From contig BQMF02000267.1 in assembly GCA_027922465.2 (NCBI GenBank), positions 124,001-188,000 of the forward strand: a DNA stretch of 64,000 nt. The letters are read 5' to 3'. Below, one piece after another: positions 52,386 through 64,000 of this stretch. The notes under the pieces are model-generated. The model was not told the origin of the DNA. It saw only the letters and a list, made by a program, of their open reading frames with translations, and did not search any database. Each line of letters opens with the position of its first letter. The first letter of the stretch is position 1. Source of the stretch: Turritopsis dohrnii (lineage: Eukaryota > Cnidaria > Hydrozoa > Anthoathecata > Oceaniidae). Made by a program: the position numbers and the translations under genes.

Positions 52386-54899
52386 GTGATTTCCAAAATA
52401 AAAAATCACATTCCTAATGTATGTTATCCCTAGGACATTGTCAAAAGATAAGTGACACTATGAGAGACTTATAGTACACTGCTAATAAACTGGATTACAT
52501 CTGAATGACATTGAATATTCTTTATTTTGTTGATAAGAAATAATATGGATATATTGATCCTTTCAGATATCACAATGTATATGCACGTAACTCATAAACT
52601 GTAAAAGTTCTGAATTTCTGAATTTGATACTTGGTGTCAATCTTCCTAGCAGACTTCCTAAATTACAAGCACAAAAATGCATGCAGATTTTGGCCATGCA
52701 AAATACATCCACATAAACCAAAACCAACATTTTAACTGTTGTAGTTTGTTTTGATTAGTAATACGGAAAGCACTTACAAACATTCTTGATCTGAGTTATC
52801 ATTCATGACCTGTTTATAAAAATTCTTGAAGAAATTCAAAAAAAAGTTGAATGATTTTTACAACATAACAATTCATCTCTGATTTCATATGCACCCAAGG
52901 GCATTGCGAGAATATAGTTGACACTATGCGAAACTTTATTGTATACGTATATACACCACTGATAAATTTAACTACATCTGAATAACATAAAACATTCTTT
53001 ATTTTGGGGGTACGAAATAATATTAAGTTTATATTTATTTTTTCGGATATTCAGTGATTATGTATGTAAATCATGTTCTTTAAGCGTTTGATATGTACCG
53101 TCAATCTTCTTAATTACAAATGGAATTATCAATATTTCAAACACAAAAAGTAAACAATAATTTTGATCATTAACAGTTATATAATATCCTTATATATGTT
53201 CTAAAGCACACACATAACATAATTTTATATATAACTGAAAGGAAAGTTTTGTATTGTTACGTATCTTTTGAATTTACAAACAGTTGTTTTACAGATGTGT
53301 TAATTATATATTTCCCCGTAGGGCGAAATATATGTTAAAACCGGCAGTTTCCTTCTCCTTCTTCTCCTTCTTCTCCTTCTCCGTTCACTTTTATAGCCGC
53401 GGTTCAGAATGGAATTTTCGCCTAGCCGCCAAAGTAGATAAGAACAGAGGCTAGTCTACAGTCAAGTAGTACGCCATGTTTTTTCAGTCAGTGCGGATGG
53501 GCTGTAGAAGATTTTTGCTTTTTCCACTAGCTTTTAAAATGATTCAAGAGAATTCAACGTTATATGATGGAAATAAATCGTTTTAGTTCAATATTGTCTT
53601 AAAAGGTTTCGTAAAAACTTATGCAGAAACGTGTAAAAAATAGAAAAATGTTGTTTTGTTTTTGTTGATGACAAAAATGCTATCTATTATGATGATGATG
53701 ATTGGTAATGTTTGGAACAGAAAACCATTGAAACTGTGATTTCAGTGCAAAGACGAATTCGTTATCAATACAGGCTGAAGATTTATTTTTATTTTACGTC
53801 CGGATATAATGTGTACTGAAAGCACATATGATGTATGTACAGCTATAAAGGAAACCTTTTTTATGTTGAGAACAAGCAGTTCAACCAGTTAATTCAGAAA
53901 GTACATTAAAAAAACAGCAAAGTAAAAATGTAATGTCGCATATGCAATAAGAACGTCAGAAAACCAATTGCGTATAATATTTTAACAGACAAGATTGAGA
54001 CACAATAAAGAATCTGGTTGAAAAATGTGCTTCCCTGGATAGTCATTTAATCTGACAACAGAAACATAATTTACTATGGATTACTTCCATGATCACCTAT
54101 ACTGTTTTGATACTGTATATATATGATATTTTAGTAAAAATTGATATTTTCCTTACACAAACAACAAACGTATATATATAAATCAAAGCACAATCCAACA
54201 AACAATCTGTAAATTAAATCAAGCCAGAACACGAACGTCTACTTTCAACTTTGTAGTGAATTTGGTTATGGATGTGTAGTCTATTTTCACTACCAAAATC
54301 TGTTGTTTTTTTTCCTTTGGGATTTACAACGGTCATTTTTATCAAATATATAATAAATAATGTTTGTGCACATATTTTTTTGAACAGAGATGTTTATTGT
54401 GAATCCTTGAATTTAATTTTATAAATTGTCACTTTAAGCCTATCTCTTTTTTGAAAATAACTCTTCTGTCCAAATTTGAAGTCGTAATTTGAAGTGCTTT
54501 TAAGTGCTTTTGATAGTTATTTGCTTAATTTAAAATTTAAAAACATAAAAATACATTACTTTTAGTTTCATGCATAAAATTTTATACACCTTCATTTTAT
54601 ACATCTGATGATTGTGATATGCATGGAAGTTAAAGTCATGTATTTTTATGTTTTTAAATTTTAAATAAATGAATAATGTAGTATAGTGTAGTATAATGTT
54701 TTACTTTGACTCTACCAACTGGTATTGAGTTCTTTGCCAAAATCTTTCTTATGGTTATAGTTACTTGCTTATATGTCTAACTCAAAGTATTCTTTTCTTA
54801 TTTTGTAAATCTATATACAAATTTGATTGTAGTATAATGTTGAAAGATAGTTTTATCTGAGTTACAAAAAGCAAGTGCAACTGTCTTCTGTTGAATTAC
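52386..54899. other. non-coding stretch with small repeats
   Basis: AT-rich. A TTCTCC run lies at 53345-53385, and a stretch near 53400-53550 is GC-richer with a 37-codon ATG frame. No gene is supported. Confidence 0.4.
54528..54666. repeat. 139-bp fold-back with 29-bp perfect arms
   Basis: ATTTAAAATTTAAAAACATA... at 54528-54556 is the exact inverse complement of 54638-54666. The loop is 81 bp. It could be a tiny MITE; AT-rich borders hide any target duplication. Confidence 0.75.
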
Positions 54900-55775
54900 A
54901 TTGTTTTGTCGTGATTTTATGGTATAAAGGATGTCAAGCTTCTGCAACAATCATACGTTTATTATGCTAAACTCGCCTTACACATTGGTGCGGTTGTTGA
55001 TATTTAGTTGTTTAAGGGAAAGTATTACTCAGCAAAATTTATAAGAGCAACCTTATCCTTTGACCATGAACATCTTCATTTCTTAATAAGTTCAAAATAA
55101 GTTCTTTTGTGGTATTAAATTCAATTCCACCCTGATTAGTAAGAACAACATTTTTATCTGAGTATGACATTGATGGTAGTTATTGTTATTACTTATTGAT
55201 ACATTTTTCTTATGGCTATCAATGTACACACAATAATTGACAAAAGTTTCGCAACTTTGGGGAAATATATAGTCGCATTTTTGCGAATCTTGTTTGCTAT
55301 TGTGATTAGTCACTCGTAATAAGGAACATTGACAGTACAACTTAAAAACTGATCAAACAAGTAAGTGGTGCAGGGTAGACACAAATTTTCTAAGTTGGAG
55401 CTGAAGAGGAAACTAAGCTGAGCCAAAGTATCCAGAGCTTAAAAGCGTAACAGCTCATATACAAAACAAACGAAGATTTTTTTAATTTAGACAGGCTTAA
55501 AGAATATCAATACATTTCTCTATAAAAACAAACAAATAGCTACCTTTTTGACTCTTCTGTTTACAAAACGTTGAAAGCTTCTTTTTAATTAGAAAAGAAT
55601 GATCACAGTTCAAGATAATTATAAGTTTCTTCTATGAAAATTCTTTTTTTATCTTCAGATACCCATATCTATCATTTTCAAGAAACTTTAGAAAATTTAA
55701 AATGGTTTCTACCCTCACATGCGTGGTAAGCATAAGTTTCATGTAAGCGCACACACGAAATTTCAAAAAACCGCT
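54900..55775 (+). repeat. second copy of the 37-39 kb repeat, shorter
   Basis: Plus-strand relative of 36.9-39.1 kb in the same internal order, ending in the family H repeat at 55776. It lacks the polyamine-oxidase-like piece. Otherwise non-coding. Confidence 0.5.
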
Positions 55776-55862
55776 AGGTTTGGACAGCAGAAAAAAAAAA
55801 AAAGAAAAAAAAGAAAAACAAAGCCGGTTTTAAAGTATTTCTTGCTTTCGCAGAAATCCAAT
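55776..55862 (+). repeat. family H repeat
   Basis: CTAGGTTTGGACAGCAG, an A/G-rich tract, GCCGGTTTTAAAGTATTTC, then TTGCTTTCGCAGAAATCC; same order as at 6721 and 36779(-). Confidence 0.6.
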
Positions 55863-56538
55863 TAACTAACATTAAGATGAAAAAGTCTGGAAAGTTTGCA
55901 AACGTTTTGGGTTTTTAACATTTTTAACTGGTTAGTTGGGACGTTGTGTTTTTATGGAATCGGCAGCCTTAAGAAGATGAAAAATTTTAAACACACTAAC
56001 AAAATTGTTATTACTTTTTAAATTTTACCAGTGTCTTTCATTGTTTTTATTTTTAAATACATTCTGAGAAAAACAACTGATGGATTCAAATGATCATGAA
56101 GAGAACACATAGCCCTCCCGTGCTGAACATTTCGATTAGTGGAAAACCGACTTTGAAATTGTTGTTGTTTGTTTGAGCCGTTTCCTTAATAAATGTTATC
56201 TCTATAATAATTGTAACTCTACGTTTTTATGTGTCAAAGGTTTTTGTGTTCGCATACACAACAGAACTATTTGAAAATTTTGATTGTGTTTATCGAAAAT
56301 CAATTACTAGCGAAGGGTTTAGTTCTAAACTTTTCTTACTTCCGAAATAATGAGTTTTTAGTTTTAAAAGTTCGATTCATTTCTTACAGATTGTTTGGAA
56401 CATTTTTGGGAAAAATATAAATGTATGAAAACAGCTCTGTTCCCAGAGCTTGCTTTATTTCACACACATTATTTGACTAGAAAATATTTACAAAAACTAT
56501 TTATAAAAACTATTTACAAAATCTATTCACAAAAATAT
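55863..56538. other. non-coding stretch, probable 3' region of the BEN gene
   Basis: AT-rich. It includes a run of TTTACAAAA-type repeats at 56487-56545 that borders the stop of the BEN gene. Confidence 0.4.
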
Positions 56539-58418
56539 TTACAAATTACTACTTTTCTTTCTTCGACCGACTTCGTTAATGGCTTCTTTACATCGTTTCC
56601 AGGCCTGCTCCTCGTCTTTTGCACTCATGGCATTCCACTGAAACACTTGCTCTCGTATCTTGGCAAGCTTTTCTGGATCCAAAGCTTTTTTTCCTTTGGC
56701 TCCAGTACAATTACTTTCCGCCAGTTCCTCTTCACTGAAGACTGCCACAGCAAGATTTTTTGCAAAGTTCATCACAGACAATGATTTGTACGAGATTTTT
56801 TGAACATCTGCATATGAAAGGTTCCAGTTTCCGACATCGCTAGATAGCGAAGATATTTCTTCGCTTATTGGAAGATGAGACTTGCTACGGAAGGAAAGAC
56901 TTGGATCATCAGGCGAAGATATTTGTGTGTGGCTTGCGAAGGAAATAGGATTTGCAGTTGTTGTTGTTGTTGTCGTTGTTGTTTTGGCGGGTGATGAAGT
57001 TATAAAGTCTATCTTCTTAGGGGGGAGGAAGCGTTTTGGCGGTGAGGCGTAGACAACTTTGTTTGCATCCAAGAGAGTTACCTTCCCTATTATTCGTTCT
57101 TGATTTCCCACAAGTTGATGAAGCACTCCTTTTAAATAAATATTGTTCGCTTGAATTTCGTCTATTCTTTCTTTTAGCCAAGCATTTTGTTGCACCAGTA
57201 CAGATACCATCCAGTTGGTGTTATTTTGGATTTGCGCGATTTTCTGTGGTTGTTCAGATTCAACCTGAAAAATAAACAAATTTCGTTTCATCAAATTGCC
57301 CAAGAGAAAATCAGATCTGCAGGATAGCCAGTACATTTAGAAAAAAAGACTTACAGAAAAATCTATCGAACATTCTTTAGGAGTTTCAAGTAACGGAGTT
57401 TTACTTAAATCATCCTCCAGTAATTCGCTTAAATAACTTTCTTTTCCAAGGAGATTATCCCCCATTTCAACATTATTAAGTTCATGGCTGTCGGTAGTTA
57501 TATCACTTTCTAAAGCAAATTTTTCAGACGATCTTTCATTGTCTTGGCAGTTGTTGTCGGGTGAAATTTCTTCGATCGTCCAACACTCGATATCGTCATT
57601 CTGCACGGCCGATTCATGACTGTTATTGATATTTATAGCGTTTTCACCGACCTTTCCATGAACAATCATTGACGCCTATTAAATAAATCAAATTAAGCTA
57701 TGTTAAACATTTTATAACACCAGGAAATATCATAACATATGTCAAGACAAGATTAAAGTGAACATTAAAGATATCTAAAAAAAAGTATTTTCAGGGAAAA
57801 AAATATATATTGTTTTCAAACGAATCAAACAACGTTTGAGATCCTGGCGAAAAATAATAAAAATAATAAAAAAGTCGTTATGGTTCTTACCAGCTCTTTA
57901 ACTACGGTCCCTTTCGACGTTTTTTGTTTTTGTGGAGTATGTTTAACATCAGTTTTTCGCTTTTTTTGTCTTGTTTTTGTGTCTTTTGTTTGTTTCTTTC
58001 TTTTTTTCCCGATGTTCATTATTTTCTTCAAAGCCTCATCATCCTCATCATCATCGCTTTCCTTTTCGTTAAATTTATTACTGTTTTGAGGGTCAGAGAA
58101 GTACTCGTCCAGCTTTTCCTCTAGATAGATTTTGTTATCTAAAATGTGAAAATTTTTTAAAATTATTTAATTTATTAATCGATATTGAAGAAACGCAAAA
58201 AAATTATGAAAAACTCTACTGTCTAATAGGTTACACTTACCACTTAATTCTATAATCTCGCCAAATTCTATTTTTTTATCCAACTCAACTTCTACCTCCA
58301 ACCCAATCTGCGGGCAACCATTCTTCACCAATTTCATTTGTAAAATCATTGAAGTTTTATCACATTTAAAATAAAAAAGACCATAACGGTACGATTTCAA
58401 TAATTGTCTGACAGACAT
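56539..58418 (-). CDS. BEN-domain protein, four exons, intact
   Basis: Exons 58418-58241, 58138-57891, 57675-57355 and 57264-56539 join in frame (phases 1, 0, 0) into 490 residues. All three introns (102, 215 and 90 bp) have strong donors (GTAAGT, GTAAGA, GTAAGT) and acceptors (TTTTAG, TAATAG, TTTCAG). The N-terminus MSVRQLLKSYRYGLFYF is followed by a Lys/Arg-rich nuclear-type stretch (about 100-130), an acidic Ser-rich region, a probable coiled coil at about 260-305, a (Thr)9 run, and a BEN domain at about 395-485. The BEN domain has FAKNLAVAVFSEEELAESNC, GKKALDPEKLAKI and a Lys/Arg tail. BEN domains bind DNA and recruit chromatin factors, so a nuclear regulator is likely. The absence of defects in a transposon-rich setting argues for a host gene. 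Confidence 0.82.
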
Positions 58419-60107
58419 GGTTAGGTATGAAAATAACTGTTAGTAAACTAATTTGTGAATATGATAATTGATAATTTAAGATTTTGCTTGCTGGATTGCT
58501 GTAAGTGAACTGTAGAAATATGAGAAATAACACTTCAGATATTTTTCCGATACAAAGAAGAACATAGCCGTGACCTGGGTACAAGCAATGCTTATAAATG
58601 CGAAAAACCATAGCGTTAAAATCTCACAGCAAGTCTACCGACAATAAACAGAGAATATTTATGAATAAAATTTTTGACACTTTCCTAGAGTGACGGTATG
58701 TTAATGTAATGTAATTAGGGCGCCTCACTTCAAAATATCTGAAGGTGTTATGTTTTTTCTTGCATTTCTATGGTTTACCTAACACAAACTGCCGAATTTA
58801 TTTGTGACATTGTTAGAACATAGTTATGAGCAAAGTTATTAAAAATTCGATTTTTTCACAATGTTTGCTCAATCATGTATCACTAGAAATCATTTTTTAT
58901 CAGCTATCGAGTGGTGTTAATAGAAGATTTTGTAGTGGTGAAAATAGGCTATTATCATTTTGACTATAATATTATAATATTAATATTATATTATATTATA
59001 ATATTAATAATAATTCATACAATAAAAAATCACAATTAATTTGTAATAACAAGGAAACGTTTATTTATAAATAAACCACTTTTCTGAAACGACAGATAGA
59101 TAGACCGCTATTTTTTTTTTTCATTTATTTGATATATATTTACAGCAAGTTAAACTCAGTAACCCCAGACTCTTTTTAGACGGTAGACGCTTTGTTTTTT
59201 AAAAGATCAAAGTGTATAAGAAAATAGACTTCGAAACTTAAAAACATGCGCTAAGAATATGAACATCAAAAGGCTTTGTTTTGAAGTTCTCATTTTTTAA
59301 AACATAGCAAGGTGTGAAAATTTTTCTTACATATTTACTTTGTATTCAAGAAAACTAAAAATCCCAAATGGAAATCGTTTGCTTGTGAAAACAAGAGACT
59401 TTTCGAAACAAGATAATTACGAAAGCCAGACCGTGCAAAACGGTAGCAGTAGGCTGTAATTCACCTGTTATACAAATGCTTTTGAAAGCTTAGTGTACTT
59501 TAAGGATGGTCAATACCCTCCTAAGCACGATTTCAGTTTTTCCCTGATAATTAACCCAAAAAAACACTTCTTAAGAAAACAACAAAAATCAAAAGTATTT
59601 GTTGAATAAAACATCTTGTGAAAATTTGAGCTTGTTTGGATGAATATTGAAGGGGGGTTTGGAAAATTTTCAAAAACGGGGGGTGAAGATACTTATATGT
59701 TTTGAGCGTAACACAACAATACGACTAGTATTTCAATAGAAGTAACGTACTTAGATGAAAACAAAATAGTTTATTTGGCACCTAAGAGTAATGTGCTACG
59801 ATTAAATTTTACAATAACGGAACAAAAGTTTGCTACCATTTCAGCTGTGAGGTCTCCGATCGCTTTGGAATACAGTAGTAGTGGTTTTTAATTAAAAATC
59901 AGCGCTCAAAAAATTTGTTTCGTAGTAGAAACCAAGTCTACTCAGCCAATGCGCTGAGGAATGAGGAAGGAGCTTCGTGAGCACGATTTTATTATGTATT
60001 ATTTAATTGCATTTTGTAGTTTTCTCTTTCGTTTTAGCGTTTTTTTTTTTAAGTTACAAAAATATGCGCAAGGTTGCAGTTTTTCGAAAAAATAATCTTT
60101 TATTTAA
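58419..60107. other. non-coding stretch upstream of the BEN gene
   Basis: Includes the unassigned promoter region of the BEN gene and an AT palindrome cluster (ATAATATTAATATTAT, 58966-59015). GCAAAACGGTAGC at 59434 recurs with small changes at 18369 and 23996. No further gene. Confidence 0.4.
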
Positions 60108-60894
60108 AGGGAAATTAAGCCTTTATCAAAAACTTTTTATATTAGCTGCAGAAAGGTCTCATTAATCTTCTGTGATCATTAAAAATTATTTTAAATGATA
60201 ATTATACTCAGTTTTTCGTTATTAGTATCTAACAACGGACGCCATTGCAGTGCTCTGAGATGGAAATTTTGACGTCACAGCGCGATCGCTGTTTTTGTAA
60301 AGATTACATAAACTACAATATATTTTGTTTTTGTTGATGAAAGTTATTAAGTTCTTTGTGATATAAAACCTTTATTAAAAAGTATTACGTTTTAGATTTA
60401 AAGTTATTAAGTTCTTTGTGATATAAAACCTTTATTAAAAAGTATTACGTTTTAGATTTATAGCAGGTATATGTGCGTAAGCGAGTTTTTAAACAAATGT
60501 GTATATTTTGGATGTATAAAAAACGAAATCTTCGGTAATGACTATTTTTATTTTTCTTGAATCGTTGCTGATAAACTTATTTTACATTTATGTTGATGAA
60601 TGATAAATATTTTCGTATTTATGTTGTTTTTCTACCTTGTCTCGCATCTTTAGAACATAGACGTAAAAAACATGTCATCATGTGCTGCCTACGTCTGATA
60701 TTTCTGCAAATGAAATTCGCTTTATGACGTCATGATATTTATAACGAAAGCTGTAATGGCGATTTAACTAAGTTGTTTTTTTAGCAGTTTTTTTCATTTG
60801 GAATACCTTTTATACATAAAAAGGTGTTCCTGTAGGATAAATGAAGTATTTCATGCTCAAAATCAGAAAAAAAATTTTAAGGCTTAATTTCCCT
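60108..60894. mobile_element. 787-bp TTAA-flanked MITE
   Basis: Ends AGGGAAATTAAGCCTT and its inverse, with TTAA outside both (60104-60107, 60895-60898). A TTAA duplication is typical of piggyBac and Kolobok elements. No ORF. The interior contains a GCGATCGC site near 60284 and the exact tandem duplication below. Confidence 0.75.
60340..60460. repeat. exact 60-bp tandem duplication
   Basis: Two identical 60-bp units, AAAGTTATTAAGTTCTTTGT..., without a single difference, inside the TTAA MITE. Either very recent or an assembly duplication. Confidence 0.9.
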
Positions 60895-62255
60895 TTAAAA
60901 AATAGCCAGCCAGGTGGTGAAGAGTTAATGGAACAGAAACATGTTTGATTTAATTAAAAAACAGTTTGAACTTCAAACCAAAACGATGGAGAGTAATACA
61001 ATTTTTTTTTATTTTCAGGTTTTCCTCTTTAATAATTTCAGAATAAATTTTATTTACCGTAAAAGTAATCTTTGTAGCGAAACATTTTGCGTTCCGAATC
61101 TTTGAAAACATTGTTTTATTTTTACATATACGACACATTTCAAATTCAACTTGATTATCATACAGAATGAATATCGTTGATCTTAACTGGAAAAAATTAA
61201 TCACACATCTGTCAAAAATTTACACGAGCGCACACCATAACTGATATCGTCAATTAAGGGGTGCGATGACCACACGCCTGCTAATTTTCTTACGACCAGG
61301 CCTGTGTCAGCATTTATCGACATTGGCATTGACCTCTTTGCTGTTTTGTTACTGAAGATTTTAAGAATGCTTTGATGAAATATTCCAATTACTAGATGTT
61401 ACCACATTGGTTGACCTGTTGATTAACTTGTTAGTTGTGGAATTGATATTAGTATTGAAATAAGAATACTAAATTTTTGAGACTAATTATTTTGGAGAAG
61501 GAAATAAGCAAAAAGTTCAAGAAGTGGGAAATATGTAAGAATGAGCTGTCAATGATATTGAAATTTATTTTGTTTAAATGTTCATTATTCAGGAAGGGTA
61601 ATGGTATTTATATATCATAGCTGATTTGCAGATTTGAAGAAACAAAACTGTAGGTTAAGATACAATACCCTACCTACATATCTAACTGATAATACCATGA
61701 AGTCAGAGTTGGTAGTTTATTAAGAATAGTTCATATTTGTAGCATTGATGTAAGGTACGATATCTTTGAAATGATATATATTATTTTTGCTTCTATTCCA
61801 TGGTAGGCTTTTCTTGGTTCTCTCCTTGTATGGTATCACTAATTGTCCTGTTGCTGTTAAATTACATAAAAATCATAAAAATGTAAGTTTCATCTTTATC
61901 ACCATTCAAGCTATCTCATTGAAATTCTTATTATGAAATGAATTTTGTTATTAGGAGAGTTCCGGCATGATTATTTCTTTGGCCAACCTACAGCAATGTA
62001 CTAGTCGTTCCTTTATCTATTCTTCTGTTCTTTATGTTTGTTCTGTTTGGTTGATTTAACTCAAGCAACAAGGCATCATATTATTGTAAATTATTTCAAT
62101 TCATTGTTTCTACTTTAGGCATTTCATTGGCAAATCATTTTAACCATTACAATTGTCAGGTCAGATTGTTCCTTATTTATGATTGATAATGCAATGTCTA
62201 ATGTTAAGGTTAAACTGAAACTGCAAAGACAATTATTATATAACTCAAATCTCTT
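60895..62255. other. non-coding stretch
   Basis: AT-rich; an 84-codon minus frame (60950-61204) has no recognisable family. Confidence 0.4.
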
Positions 62256-62701
62256 CAGTGATTTTTCCAAGCACTTTCCAACTACTGTTTACCGGTAGTT
62301 AAAACTCAATCTTGAATTGAGTTTAGAAACTCAATCATTCATTGTCAATTAAACATTTTTTAGCTCTTTAAGGTGTAGTATTTAAAAACATGTTTTGAGA
62401 GAGTAATTAGGCCATTATTCACCAAATATTCTGTTGCTAAGGAGAACGACCACCTTTGCTAAGGTAATTTTGAAATTTCCTTTGTTATACGCATTCATTT
62501 CTTCACCTTAGAAAAGAATATGAAAATGTTATTCAATGAAATTAAAAAACATCTTAGTTTCCAACTCCCTACTTATGCCTCTCATGACAAGGCCTGTTTG
62601 TGGAGATTGAAATCTCTAAGATTGCGGAGCTTCCTGGACTGTAAAACTCAATCTTCTCTACAAAAGAGGGTAGTAACTAAAAGTGCTTGGAAAAATCCCT
62701 G
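62256..62701. mobile_element. CAGGGATTTTTCC MITE, copy 2 (446 bp)
   Basis: Ends CAGTGATTTTTCCAAGCACT and AGTGCTTGGAAAAATCCCTG, with the 5-bp duplication CTCTT at 62251-62255 and 62702-62706. It keeps the same ATG frame as copy 1 (MLFNEIKKHLSFQL). Different target duplications in the two copies show independent insertions. Confidence 0.82.
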
Positions 62702-62706
62702 CTCTT

Positions 62707-64000
62707 GTAATGGAAATTCTTGAATCGTATTTACAATTTATGTACTTTTTTTCGCCTGTCAAGTTGAGCCACCACAACACTGGTTTTCAAAAATTTTTGG
62801 TGGCCCGAAACAATTTTTGACTGTCTCAAACAGTTGGACCACCGCTAAGATCAGACACTGTAATGTGTCAATTCTTGTTGGTTTATTTATTGCCAGTATA
62901 ATGATATACTACTGAATCAAACTCACAAAACTTTAATTAATAGTTTACATGACTAATCATTCCAGACATTAAGGAAATTTGAAGACATGATCCATAGTAG
63001 TTGTAATAAGATGAACCTGTTTGCCATGCTTTCATGAATGAGTGAAAAACAGGGAGAACAGTAAATTATTATTTTTGCAAGGCGAAAATCAATGGTCCCC
63101 TTCTTTTTTTTTCTAAATGGGTAGCTCTTTTACTGGCTCTTATCTCTCTTGGTTTATACTGTAGCATGTTTTCTTTAATGATTTCGACATATTTGCATCA
63201 TCATGCTATATAATTTTGCCAATTTATCATTTCAGGATCAGCTTCTTCTTCTTCTTCTTTTTCTTCTTCTTCTTTTCTCTTCTTCTTTTTTGTTTACATT
63301 ACCTGTTGATCCTAAACTGCCATTTTGTCTCTCCGTCTTTGTGAGATCATTTCCACAATCCACTTTTTCAAGGTCAGCTTGTATTGTTTGTTTGTATTGT
63401 TGTATTGTTATTGTTGTATTGTTTTGTATTGTTTTTTATTGCGCATTTTAGCTGTGACCTTGATGTACCCTCTGTAGTCTGAATCAATAATGCCTGGGAA
63501 CACCTTAATATCGGTTAAGGGTCATTTCAGCCAAGTTCAGCATGGCTTCGGAATTGATATCCTCAAAATCTCCTCAAACTTCCGGATTCTTTTAGTACTA
63601 TCAAGAGGAGTAAATCCTGAAAATTTCAGCTCAATTCCATTTCCCATTCAATTTTTTATTTTTTTGGTAGAAGCTAAATTTTTCTAGAAATTCTTGTTTT
63701 GAAAGGCCTGTGTGATTTTCCCTCCATTATATGCCTGGATTACTATCAAAATCAGTTTAGTCCATGTCATTTGGTCTACTTGAAAATATTTTATGGGGCT
63801 GTGAAAATCGGAAAAATTCCAAAAATTTTCCCTAAAAAGTCAATTGAATTTTTGAAGAGTTACTACTTGTAAATTGTTAGTCCATAATCCCTCAATGCTT
63901 AAAACCTGATAGTATGCTATCAAAACTTCACCAAAAAAGTAAATGTAAGCTGTTGAAGCAAATGAACTTGAAATTATTGGGTTCTCAAAATGGAGGACAG
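62707..64000. other. non-coding stretch with CTT microsatellite
   Basis: A (TTC)n run lies at 63240-63291 and a TTGTATTG run near 63383-63435. No gene could be supported up to the window end. Confidence 0.4.

Noticed and set aside
57880..58124. Phe/Val-rich plus-strand frames near 58 kb
   Set aside because: Antisense of the Lys/Arg-rich second exon of the BEN gene.
1..64000. tRNA or rRNA genes
   Set aside because: I looked for A/B-box pairs with a cloverleaf and for rRNA core sequences and saw none that I could support by eye; a covariance search would decide.

Overview
The window reads as AT-rich nuclear DNA of an animal, not of a bacterium or phage. Short introns (82-215 bp) have GT-AG borders and polypyrimidine tracts, some genes have TATA boxes or AATAAA signals, and most of the length is transposon-derived. 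A galaxin-like repeat gene, CR1-type retrotransposons carrying 2A-like motifs, P/THAP-like, Harbinger, pogo and Penelope-like elements together suggest an early-branching animal, most likely a cnidarian. That assignment is an inference from element and gene families, not from a marker gene.

Host-like genes are few. They are a single-coding-exon cytosolic sulfotransferase (20524-21378, +), a two-coding-exon secreted galaxin-like 26-residue-repeat protein with a complete promoter-to-poly(A) layout (about 33600-34820, -), and an intact four-exon BEN-domain protein (56539-58418, -). Decayed or doubtful pieces are a polyamine-oxidase-like pseudogene (38385-38709, -), a short exon candidate (23597-23701, -), a small secreted ORF interrupted by TGA (33213-33458, +), and an unrecognised ORF (40178-40435, -).

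Layout. 1-8.3 kb: 3' end of a non-LTR retrotransposon, two TA-flanked MITEs, a long dispersed repeat (R1), and a Penelope-like inverted pair with hammerhead-type cores and a 14-bp target duplication. 8.8-14.4 kb: a 5.6-kb element with mariner-like termini containing a 2.9-kb CAGGG-ended element. 14.6-17.1 kb: a GACGTC-rich element (A) sitting at the centre of a palindrome. 17.5-20.3 kb: a decayed Harbinger pair (MADF-type protein and DDE transposase). 20.5-23.7 kb: sulfotransferase, a MITE, and a P-like transposase fragment. 24-26.5 kb: a second R1 copy split by a second GACGTC element (B). 27.2-30.8 kb: a nearly intact CR1-like retrotransposon with one frameshift. 33.2-34.8 kb: the galaxin-like gene. 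36.7-39.1 kb: a repeat with an inverted relative at 54.9-55.9 kb. 40.9-44.4 kb: two more broken CR1-like copies, one holding a 615-bp P-like miniature element with a THAP exon. 45.7-49.9 kb: a nest of elements with hairpin arrays, one encoding an intact 290-aa nuclease-like protein. 50.3-52.4 kb: a pogo/Tigger element with one nonsense codon. 56.5-58.4 kb: the BEN gene. 60.1-62.7 kb: a TTAA-flanked MITE and a second 5-bp-duplication MITE.

The genes do not form a pathway. The window is best read as three or four isolated host genes in a landscape of nested insertions, where empty and filled copies let several element borders be set to the base. The strongest candidates for something undescribed are the galaxin-like protein whose cysteine doublets have become Cys/Tyr pairs, and the small nuclease-encoding element with tandem hairpin arrays plus its ORF-less derivative.
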